From: Wocania_A sp964021735 | Lineage (GTDB): Bacteria > Bacteroidota > Bacteroidia > Flavobacteriales > Flavobacteriaceae | Assembly (NCBI RefSeq): GCF_964021735.1 | Contig: NZ_CAXIBN010000161.1 | Location: 1-7,189 of the forward strand | Length of the DNA stretch: 7,189 nucleotides | Direction: 5' to 3' | Shown: positions 1-4,680 of the stretch, one piece after another | Layout of the letters: each line of letters starts with the position of its first letter | Position numbering within the stretch: the stretch's first letter is position 1 | The notes under the pieces: model-generated | The model's input: the letters and a program-made list of their open reading frames with translations, nothing else | Databases searched by the model: none | Told to the model about the DNA's origin: nothing | Position numbers and translations under genes: made by a program

Positions 1-126
1 GGGACTTTTTTTGGTGAAGTGAAATTTGACTTTGTAAAAAATTTCGGCTACCTTCATTTACCGTCGGATATAAAACATAAAACGATTTCATATCCGCAAA
101 ACAACAGTAAACGAACCTCACAAAAC

Positions 127-729
127 TCAATGCTTCTCAAAAGCCTTAACTCCAGCTTCAACCCGAGTTTTTAAATAGTTTTTTCTTGGTACAATAGGAC
201 AAGAATATTTATCGTTATAAGCGCAATACGGATTATAGGCTTTATTAAAATCTATTATCATCGTATCTCCTTCGGGGATTCTTGCATCAATATAGCGTCC
301 GCCACCATAACTTTCTAACCCATTGGTTTCATCTAAAAAAGGTAGAAACAAATAATCTTCGTATCCTTCTGTTTCAATCAATCCTAGGTTTTGATAAATG
401 TTTAACGTGTAGTCTTTTCCTTTTAAATTAAAATTCAATTCTCCATATTTAACATATTCTGGTTTTCTGTCTGTGGTCGTTTTCATTTTAAAAACTTTTT
501 CGTTAGGTGTTCTTTTAAAACTGGCAGTAACCATATAAGTAGAATCGAACTTAAAAAAATCTAACCCTTTAAAAGCCTTTCTGTCCTTATCTTTTAAAGG
601 CGATGTTGTAGCATCTTTATATTCGGCATTTAATTCTTTTTGAAATTCGGTTTCACCTAAAACAGGTCTTTTTTCTTGTCCGCAACTAACAATAGAAACC
701 AAAAGAAATATTGTAATAATATTTTTCAT
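127..729 (-). CDS. DUF1684 family lipoprotein
   Basis: A 200-aa predicted lipoprotein of the DUF1684 family, whose biochemical role is unknown. The N-terminus is a lipoprotein signal: charged MKN, a hydrophobic stretch to about residue 15, then the lipobox IVSC with Cys16 as the lipidation site, so the mature protein should be anchored in a cell-envelope membrane. The family signature is in the C-terminal half: FLPFLDETNG (128-137), YGGGRYID (141-148), and DFNKAYNPYCAYNDKYSCP (160-178) with two cysteines (169, 177), then an EAGVKAF end. The length fits a single-domain DUF1684 protein. The ATG at 729 is preceded by A/T-rich DNA with no Shine-Dalgarno, and a -7-like box lies just upstream (749-756). 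It is transcribed away from the small ORF unit at 777-943 and looks monocistronic as far as the window shows. The family call is from sequence recognition; no function is inferred. Confidence 0.9.
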   Translation of the reverse strand: MKNIITIFLLVSIVSCGQEKRPVLGETEFQKELNAEYKDATTSPLKDKDRKAFKGLDFFKFDSTYMVTASFKRTPNEKVFKMKTTTDRKPEYVKYGELNFNLKGKDYTLNIYQNLGLIETEGYEDYLFLPFLDETNGLESYGGGRYIDARIPEGDTMIIDFNKAYNPYCAYNDKYSCPIVPRKNYLKTRVEAGVKAFEKH

Positions 730-748
730 TTTTAAAATTTTATCATTT

Positions 749-756
749 CAAAAATA
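749..756 (-). promoter_or_regulatory. Candidate -7 box for the DUF1684 gene
   Basis: Read on the minus strand this is TATTTTTG, a full match to the Bacteroidota -7 consensus TAnnTTTG. It would place a transcription start about 13 nt before the ATG at 729. I see no matching -33 TTTG at the usual spacing, so the call rests on one box and its position. Confidence 0.35.
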
Positions 757-776
757 CAACTTAAGAATATTTTATA

Positions 777-784
777 TAGCTTTG
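777..784 (+). promoter_or_regulatory. Candidate -7 box for the small ORF unit
   Basis: TAGCTTTG matches the Bacteroidota TAnnTTTG box on the plus strand and sits 20 nt before the ATG at 805. That fits a short leader for the small ORF. No convincing -33 element is visible upstream. The box lies about 20 bp from the oppositely oriented box of the DUF1684 gene, so the two could compete. Confidence 0.35.
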
Positions 785-804
785 TAGCTTACAAAAAAGA
801 AAAA

Positions 805-888
805 ATGCGTAATAACGTCACTATTTATAGAAAGCAATGGACCTCTTGTTTAAAGACAAGATGTTGGGCTTATTATATATTGTGGTGA
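805..888 (+). CDS. Candidate 27-aa Cys/Trp/Tyr-rich small ORF
   Basis: A 27-codon ORF starting ATG (805) and ending TGA (886-888). It begins MRNNVTIYRKQW and ends TRCWAYYILW; overall it has three Trp, three Tyr, two Cys and several Arg/Lys. I do not recognise it. Support for a real unit comes from context: an A-rich stretch before the ATG as in other genes here, a TAnnTTTG box at 777-784, and a strong intrinsic terminator 25 nt after the stop. A 6-bp hairpin (TCTTGT 844-849 with ACAAGA 856-861) lies inside the ORF. It could encode a small basic peptide, be a leader peptide controlling the MFS gene 213 nt downstream, or be incidental to a small RNA of about 160 nt. I see no segment complementary to the terminator arm, so classical attenuation is unproven. 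Confidence 0.4.
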   Translation: MRNNVTIYRKQWTSCLKTRCWAYYILW

Positions 889-913
889 TATGATTATAAA
901 ATATTACAATATT

Positions 914-943
914 AAAAAGTCCGACTTCACAGTCGGACTTTTT
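914..943 (+). terminator. Strong intrinsic terminator, probably bidirectional
   Basis: A perfect 13-bp inverted repeat: AAAAAGTCCGACT (914-926) and AGTCGGACTTTTT (931-943) around the loop TCAC, followed on the plus strand by TATTTTTA. The GC-rich core GTCCGACT and the U tract make it a textbook rho-independent terminator. The symmetric A and T runs would also work in reverse. It closes the small unit at 777-943 and isolates it from the MFS gene. Confidence 0.9.
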
Positions 944-1100
944 ATTTTTAGTCTATTAACGACTTTTAACTAAAATCAAAAATTTGAAAACAGAAACTTG
1001 AACAATCAGAACTAATGAACCATTCATAAAGTAAAAATTCATTATTAACTAAAACACTATATGGATGCAACATGTGTCAATTAAACAATAAAAAAACCAC

Positions 1101-2345
1101 ATGAAAACTCTTTTTAACAATTACTTAAACACTTTTAGCGGACTTTCTAGAGAAGTTTGGTGGCTTGCATTAATAACACTAATTAATAGAGCCGGTACTA
1201 TGGTCATTCCGTTCTTATCGCTTTATTTAACAACAAGTTTGAATTTTACCCTAAGTGATGTTGGTTGGATTATGAGTGCTTTTGGTTTAGGGTCTGTAGT
1301 TGGGTCTTGGTTAGGCGGACGGTTAACTGATAAAATTGGGTACTACAAAGTTATGGTATTTAGTCTGTTAACTACTGGTTTATTATTTATTGCATTGCAG
1401 TTTTTAACAACATTTCTTTCTTTTTGCATAGGTATTCTTTTAGTTATGCTAGTAGCAGATATGTTTCGACCAGCTATGTTTGTGGCATTAAGTGCTTATA
1501 GTAAACCAGAAAACAAAACAAGATCTGTAACTTTAATTAGGCTTGCCATAAACCTTGGGTTTTCTGCTGGTCCGGCTATAGGTGGAATTATAATTACAAC
1601 TTTAAGCTATGGTGGCTTATTTTGGGTAGATGGCATTACATGCATTTTAGCAACATTTGTTTTAATAAATGTATTGAATCCAAAAACAACAAAAACATTA
1701 GATGATATAAAAGTTCTAAATCCAAAATCGGCATACCACGACAAGGCTTTTTTAATATTTTTAGCAGCCATGGTACTGTTTGGTATTGTGTTTTTACAAT
1801 ATTTTTCAACAATGCCACTCTATTATAAAGAAGCCCATCAATTAACAGAATTTGAGATTGGTATTCTTTTAGGAATGAACGGGTTTTTAATATTTGTTTT
1901 CGAAATGCCTTTAATAAAATGGTTAGAAAACACAACATTTACTAAAACGGGATTGATGCTTTTTGGTGGTATTTTAACAGGGTTAAGTTTTATTATTTTA
2001 AACGTTACATCGTGGGTTGGCGTTTTAATAATTGGTATGCTTTTAATGACTTTTGGAGAAATGATAGCCTTCCCTTTTTCTAATGCTTTTGCTATGGATA
2101 GAGCAAAAAAAGGAAATCAGGGCGAGTATATGGCATTGTATTCTATCGCTTTTTCAATAGCACATATTTTTGGACATAATGCTGGATTACAAATGACAAA
2201 TAAATTAGGGTTTGATAACACATGGTATATTATTACTGGCCTTGCTGCACTTTGTGTGTTTTTATTATTCTTTTTAAAACAATACTTAAATGCTAAAAAG
2301 AAAAAGAAATTAATAGACGAAGAAAAAGAAATATTATGGATTTAA
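1101..2345 (+). CDS. MFS transporter, probable drug/metabolite exporter
   Basis: A 414-aa polytopic inner-membrane protein of the Major Facilitator Superfamily, expected to use the proton gradient to export small molecules. About 12 hydrophobic segments are visible, with a longer polar stretch between the halves (about 193-215). The MFS motif A is clear after the second segment: GGRLTDKIGYYKVM (72-85). An antiporter-like RLAINLGFSAGP segment (147-158) includes the conserved Arg and the Gly/Pro-rich turn of the fifth helix. The opening, with INRAGTMVIPFLSLYL (28-43), resembles MdtH/YttB-like exporters; substrate cannot be deduced. The C-terminus is a lysine-rich cytoplasmic tail. The 3' end overlaps the VOC gene by 10 bp, implying coupled translation. 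No clear TAnnTTTG box was found between the terminator at 914-943 and the start, so its promoter is unresolved. Confidence 0.9.
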   Translation: MKTLFNNYLNTFSGLSREVWWLALITLINRAGTMVIPFLSLYLTTSLNFTLSDVGWIMSAFGLGSVVGSWLGGRLTDKIGYYKVMVFSLLTTGLLFIALQFLTTFLSFCIGILLVMLVADMFRPAMFVALSAYSKPENKTRSVTLIRLAINLGFSAGPAIGGIIITTLSYGGLFWVDGITCILATFVLINVLNPKTTKTLDDIKVLNPKSAYHDKAFLIFLAAMVLFGIVFLQYFSTMPLYYKEAHQLTEFEIGILLGMNGFLIFVFEMPLIKWLENTTFTKTGLMLFGGILTGLSFIILNVTSWVGVLIIGMLLMTFGEMIAFPFSNAFAMDRAKKGNQGEYMALYSIAFSIAHIFGHNAGLQMTNKLGFDNTWYIITGLAALCVFLLFFLKQYLNAKKKKKLIDEEKEILWI

Positions 2346-2713
2346 ACCAAATAACCATTCCGTCGTTAAACGTTGAAAAAGCGACGGAATTTTATAAAAA
2401 GTTGGGGTTAATTTTAATCGTTGATGCACTTCCGCGTTATGTTAGATTTGAATGTCCTAACGGGAACTCAACATTTTCAATTCATAAAGTAGATGAATTA
2501 AGCAAAGAAAGTGGAATTACAATTTATTTTGAAAATGACAACCTTGATGAGTTAGTAAAACAACTAAAAGCAAAAGGCATTATATTTACAAGTGAACCCA
2601 AAGATAAACCGTGGTTGTGGCGAGAAGCGCATTTAAACGATTTAGATGGCAACCCCATTATTTTATATAAAGCTGGTAAAAATAGAAAAAATCCACCTTG
2701 GCGAATAAATTAG
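2336..2713 (+). CDS. VOC (glyoxalase/bleomycin-resistance fold) protein
   Basis: A 125-aa cytoplasmic protein of the vicinal oxygen chelate superfamily, with the paired beta-alpha-beta-beta-beta layout: N-terminal strand NQITIPSL (4-11), helix KATEFYKKLGL (15-25), strands RYVRFECP and STFSIH (34-50), a second strand ITIYFE (61-66), helix LDELVKQLKAKG, and the typical LNDLDGNPIILY end (100-111). The tail GKNRKNPPWRIN is characteristic of one VOC subgroup. Possible metal ligands are His50, Glu66 and His99, but the first-strand histidine usual in metal-dependent VOC enzymes is absent (Asn4-Gln5), so catalysis is uncertain; ligand binding or sequestration is possible. Its ATG lies inside the end of the MFS gene. 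The pairing suggests a shared substrate, for example a toxic compound that is exported and also bound or modified; this is inference. Confidence 0.85.
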   Translation: MDLNQITIPSLNVEKATEFYKKLGLILIVDALPRYVRFECPNGNSTFSIHKVDELSKESGITIYFENDNLDELVKQLKAKGIIFTSEPKDKPWLWREAHLNDLDGNPIILYKAGKNRKNPPWRIN

Positions 2714-2751
2714 TTTTCGCTAAAAAAAATTTGAGGACAAAAAACAACTTA

Positions 2752-3192
2752 TTAAACCGGTTTAACTTCTTTTTGTTTTACTACTCGCGATAAAACAATT
2801 TGTGTTTTAGTCTCACCATAAGTAATAAGCTGATCTATAAATAACTCTAAATGTTTTTGGTTTTTTAAAACCACTTCCATAACTATATTTTCATCGCCAG
2901 TGATGCGATAACAATTAATAACTTCGTCATAGGTTTTTACTTTTTCTAAAAACGGTTTTAGTTTACCCATAAAGGCACGCAATGTAATAATAGCTTTAAA
3001 CTGATAACCTAAATCGAATGGCGAAACCATGGTTTTATAATCTTCAATAATACCCAGATCTTCCATCTTCTTTATGCGCTCAGAAACTGCTGGAGAACTA
3101 ATGCCTACTTGCCTACCAATTTCTGCATTAGATTGTCTAGCATTTTGCTGTAAACACTTCAAAATCTTCTTATTAAGGTTATCAATACTCAT
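2752..3192 (-). CDS. Lrp/AsnC family transcriptional regulator
   Basis: A 146-aa DNA-binding regulator of the leucine-responsive/AsnC (feast-famine) family, which acts as dimers or octamers and often senses amino acids. The N-terminal winged HTH starts at LNKKILKCLQQNARQSNAEI (6-25), with recognition-helix residues ISSPAVSERIKKMEDLGII (31-49) very close to the family pattern. The C-terminal RAM (ligand/oligomerisation) domain spans about 66-140, including the RITGDENIVMEV stretch (96-107) where the effector-binding GD loop occurs. The length is normal. It faces the VOC gene tail-to-tail, and its stop codon lies in a 14-bp palindrome (2752-2765). Upstream, a set of ATTTA-Nx-TAAAT dyads covers the likely promoter, suggesting autoregulation. 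Targets and effector are not inferable. Confidence 0.93.
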   Translation of the reverse strand: MSIDNLNKKILKCLQQNARQSNAEIGRQVGISSPAVSERIKKMEDLGIIEDYKTMVSPFDLGYQFKAIITLRAFMGKLKPFLEKVKTYDEVINCYRITGDENIVMEVVLKNQKHLELFIDQLITYGETKTQIVLSRVVKQKEVKPV

Positions 3193-3253
3193 TTAAATAA
3201 ATTAGACTGCAAAACATTAATATTTAAAGTAAATATACAAATTTACTTTAAAA
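3191..3253. promoter_or_regulatory. Candidate Lrp operator: three ATTTA-N(2-3)-TAAAT dyads
   Basis: Two 13-bp boxes, ATTTAaagTAAAT (3222-3234) and ATTTActtTAAAT (3241-3253), are each self-dyads and also perfect inverted repeats of one another across a 6-nt spacer. A third dyad, ATTTAaaTAAAT (3191-3202), overlaps the lrp start codon. Centres are about 19 bp and 31-32 bp apart, close to two and three helical turns, as expected for an Lrp-type oligomer wrapping DNA. The boxes overlap the -7-like box of the lrp gene. Assignment to this Lrp is inference from position and symmetry; AT-rich DNA gives some chance dyads, but a 13-bp perfect match is well above that. Confidence 0.6.
3238..3245 (-). promoter_or_regulatory. 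Candidate -7 box for the lrp gene
   Basis: On the minus strand this reads TAAATTTG, matching TAnnTTTG. It is located between and within the two main dyads, so a bound regulator would block it. A start about 7 nt downstream gives a leader of about 38 nt. No clear -33 element is seen. Confidence 0.35.
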
Positions 3254-3281
3254 TCAAAAGAATAATATGGATTCTTGTGAG

Positions 3282-3289
3282 TAATTTTG
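3282..3289 (+). promoter_or_regulatory. Candidate -7 box for the 131-aa gene
   Basis: TAATTTTG matches TAnnTTTG and ends 26 nt before the ATG at 3316, a plausible distance. A -33 motif is not convincing. The dyad boxes at 3222-3253 lie about 30-60 bp upstream, so a regulator bound there could influence this gene as well as lrp. Confidence 0.35.
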
Positions 3290-3315
3290 ATAAAATTGCT
3301 TAAGAAAAAATAAAC

Positions 3316-3711
3316 ATGTTATCCAATACCCCACAAAACCTATCGGAATTACCGATTTATAAAAAAGCATTAGATATTTTTGCCTTGTCGCAAAATATAT
3401 CTGCCTACTTAAATCAAGATTTATCTGTTTTAAAAGACGATGGATCTGAAGATATTCATATTTATTTTTCAGGTGATATTGTTCAACAATCTGTGGCTTT
3501 AGTTCCAGAAATTGTAAACGCAGAATTAGAGCGTTTTTCAGAGAGAAAACATAAACACATTGCCTCACTTAAGCGCATTACAAATATGCTTTATAAAAAC
3601 TCATACCGCCTAGAACAATCTAATAGTAACGGGAGAGATTTTTTACCAATTTTACGCAGAGAATTGAAAAAATTTAAAAAATTGCAACGTAATTGGATAA
3701 TGACCTTATAG
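3316..3711 (+). CDS. Hypothetical protein, predicted helical
   Basis: A 131-aa soluble protein with no signal peptide or membrane segment and no function I can assign. The sequence reads as a mostly alpha-helical fold: IYKKALDIFALSQNISAYL (14-32), a polar turn with DDGSED (41-46), then long charged helices (about 53-100) and a strongly basic C-terminus RRELKKFKKLQRN (114-126). The opening IYKKAL...LSQNI and helical layout are loosely reminiscent of four-helix-bundle proteins of the S23/IVP type, but this is only a resemblance. The basic tail could contact nucleic acid. It is divergent from lrp across a shared regulatory region and convergent with the sigma gene, with a single base between the two stop codons. 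The ATG at 3316 follows an A-rich stretch typical of starts in this window. Confidence 0.75.
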   Translation: MLSNTPQNLSELPIYKKALDIFALSQNISAYLNQDLSVLKDDGSEDIHIYFSGDIVQQSVALVPEIVNAELERFSERKHKHIASLKRITNMLYKNSYRLEQSNSNGRDFLPILRRELKKFKKLQRNWIMTL

Positions 3712-3712
3712 A

Positions 3713-4252
3713 TTAGTTACAAATTTTACAATCTTCTTTAGTCTTAACTTCTCCAATTAAATGGCCTTTTTGGTTCATTTTATAGTCACAGCATTCCATG
3801 TACCCTTGTGCGACTAATTTTCTTGCACGTTGAATCCTCGATTTTGCAGTTGGTAAAGCTAATTTTAACTGTTCAGCAACTTCTGCTTGTTTCTTTCCTT
3901 TAATGTCTGCCAAAAATAAAGGGTCTCGATACTTTTTAGGAAGTCTTTTAATAATTCCGTAAAGACAATCTTTTTCGTTATGATTGGAAGGCTCTTCTTC
4001 AATTTGAGTATCATGTTCCTTAAATTCGGTACTTATTTTATTCGTTCTAAAAAAGTCTAACATGGTATTTCTGGCAATGGTAAAAACCCATGATTTAAGC
4101 TTTTTGTGGTCTTGAAGTGAATCGAATTTCGTGTGTATTTTAATAAATGTGTCCTGTAGCACATCGTTTGCAATCTCTTCGTTTTTTATCCTTGATAGAA
4201 GAAATTGCTTAACATCCTGATGATATGTTTCCCAAATGTGATTTGTATTCAT
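3713..4252 (-). CDS. sigZ: SigZ-like ECF RNA polymerase sigma factor
   Basis: A 179-aa extracytoplasmic-function sigma factor that directs RNA polymerase to alternative promoters. Region 2 is clear: IWETYHQDVKQFLLSRI then NDVLQDTFIKIH and LKSWVFTIARNTMLDFFR (about 6-70). Region 4 carries LPKKYRDPLFLADIKGKKQ and a helix-turn-helix with LPTAKSRIQRARKLV (about 104-147). The C-terminal tail has Cys154-Cys155 and Cys175-x-x-Cys178, which I associate with the SigZ group and which could bind metal or act as a thiol switch. I chose the ATG at 4252. The reading frame stays open upstream to a TTG at 4288, but those 12 codons lie in the hairpin at 4265-4295 and add nothing to region 2. No anti-sigma gene is adjacent; the neighbour upstream is a cysteine-rich peptide gene. 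Naming as sigZ is by similarity. Confidence 0.88.
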   Translation of the reverse strand: MNTNHIWETYHQDVKQFLLSRIKNEEIANDVLQDTFIKIHTKFDSLQDHKKLKSWVFTIARNTMLDFFRTNKISTEFKEHDTQIEEEPSNHNEKDCLYGIIKRLPKKYRDPLFLADIKGKKQAEVAEQLKLALPTAKSRIQRARKLVAQGYMECCDYKMNQKGHLIGEVKTKEDCKICN

Positions 4253-4264
4253 AAGATAAAATGA

Positions 4265-4295
4265 ATGAGCGTTGGAAGTATTTATCAACGCTCAT
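4265..4295 (-). terminator. Hairpin between the Cys-rich peptide and sigma genes
   Basis: On the minus strand, ATGAGCGTTG (4295-4286) pairs perfectly over 10 bp with CAACGCTCAT (4274-4265) around an 11-nt loop, followed by TCATTTTATCTT and then the sigma ATG. It lies 12 nt before the sigma start and 12 nt after the peptide stop. It may be a leaky terminator that makes the peptide mRNA more abundant than the sigma message, or an RNA-stability or translation-control element. The T-run is interrupted, so full termination is uncertain. Confidence 0.55.
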
Positions 4296-4307
4296 AAAAA
4301 TTAAGAT

Positions 4308-4409
4308 CTAACAATTGCAACCACTGCAGTTACAAGATTCACAAGTACAACTTTCACATTGACCATTTGTACAACTATCGCAAGTACAAGTACATTCGTT
4401 ATTTTTCAT
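4308..4409 (-). CDS. Metallothionein-like 33-aa cysteine-rich peptide
   Basis: A 33-aa ORF (ATG 4409, TAG 4310-4308) with 11 cysteines, at residues 6, 8, 10, 13, 18, 21, 23, 26, 28, 31 and 33. It starts MKNNECTCTC; the second half repeats a five-residue pattern, ESCTC, ESCNC, SGCNC. There is no signal peptide, hydrophobic segment or aromatic residue. CxC and CxxC spacing throughout is the hallmark of metallothioneins and other thiolate metal-binding peptides, so soft-metal (Zn, Cu, Cd) binding or thiol buffering in the cytoplasm is likely, though I cannot match it to a named family. It is 55 nt upstream of the SigZ-like gene on the same strand, with a hairpin between, so the two probably share a promoter. 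Such a short gene is easily missed by annotation; cysteine density and periodicity argue strongly against chance. Confidence 0.8.
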   Translation of the reverse strand: MKNNECTCTCDSCTNGQCESCTCESCNCSGCNC

Positions 4410-4473
4410 AATTATTCTTTTTAATGTTACATCTATTAGACGAAACCTTTACAAAAAAGATGCATTTTTAATT

Positions 4474-4515
4474 AAATTTTAAAATATGCTTCGACTGCGC
4501 TCCTTTTTAAAATTT
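4474..4515. repeat. TTCGACTGCGCTC repeat in an 11-bp hairpin
   Basis: The core TTCGACTGCGCTC (4490-4502) is found twice more in the window, at 7106-7118 (reverse complement) and 7149-7161. Here it sits in the loop of a perfect 11-bp AT inverted repeat, AAATTTTAAAA (4474-4484) with TTTTAAAATTT (4505-4515). From memory, this GC-rich core is a frequent intergenic repeat in flavobacterial genomes; the three local copies are seen directly. Confidence 0.65.
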
Positions 4516-4550
4516 TGAAAGTTCCAAAATGGCATAAAGCTAAAATTAAG

Positions 4551-4585
4551 CAGATTACCACAGTCGTTCCTTCCCCGCAATAACG
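4551..4585 (-). repeat. Degenerate ATTGCG-GGAACGA-AATCT dispersed repeat
   Basis: Read on the minus strand, this segment runs CGTTATTGCGGGGAAGGAAC followed by GACTGTGGTAATCTG. It resembles the widespread intergenic repeat of the type CATTGCGAGGA...CGAAG...CAATCT known from Bacteroidota and other bacteria, with several substitutions. Its higher GC than the surrounding DNA also marks it as distinct. Only one copy lies in the window, so the assignment rests on recall of the repeat family. Confidence 0.45.
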
Positions 4586-4680
4586 TTTTTAAAAAAATAT
4601 AGCGGAAATATTCATATTCACAATTACCAAAATTTCAAATAATAATCAATGATTAAAGCGTGTTAAAATGCCTAAAACGA

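Larger units (their letters stand above)
4410..4680. other. 271-bp intergenic region with dispersed-repeat fragments
   Basis: No ORF is supportable here. Next to the Cys-rich peptide gene, the minus strand has an ATGTAACATT stretch and a CGTCTA element (about 4424-4442) preceded by TTTTTTGTAAAGG. The CGTC and TGTAA parts recall ECF promoters but are only about 4 nt apart, so I do not call a promoter. Positions 4474-4515 are a repeat hairpin and 4551-4585 a second repeat fragment (separate entries). Close to the PPK2 end is a weak 13-nt palindrome, TAATCAATGATTA (4643-4655), with a T-rich flank on the minus strand; this is the only terminator-like candidate for the kinase gene. Confidence 0.6.

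Noticed and set aside
1..174. Plus-strand frame 1 is open from the window edge to a TAA at 172-174 (57 codons), and a minus-strand frame is open from an ATG at 91 to the edge.
   Set aside because: Neither translation resembles a known protein, the plus frame runs 48 nt into the opposite-strand DUF1684 gene, and no start or coding bias can be judged from so short a piece. A 7-bp inverted repeat (65-71/90-96) lacks a T-run and is not called a terminator.
805..943. Classical transcription attenuator with competing hairpins upstream of the MFS gene.
   Set aside because: No upstream segment is complementary to the terminator arms, so an anti-terminator cannot be drawn; the leader-peptide idea remains only a hypothesis.
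1636..1938. 100-aa minus-strand ORF inside the MFS gene.
   Set aside because: It is antisense to a well-supported membrane protein, with low-complexity hydrophobic composition from the complement; no promoter or family match.
3254..3568. 104-aa minus-strand ORF overlapping the 131-aa gene.
   Set aside because: Shadow of the opposite-strand gene; composition is Leu/Phe-rich and it crosses the lrp upstream region without recognisable motifs.
4424..4457. ECF-like promoter elements (TGTAAAG and CGTCTA on the minus strand) upstream of the Cys-rich peptide gene.
   Set aside because: The two elements are about 4 nt apart rather than about 16, so they cannot serve together as -35 and -10; kept only as a remark on that gap.
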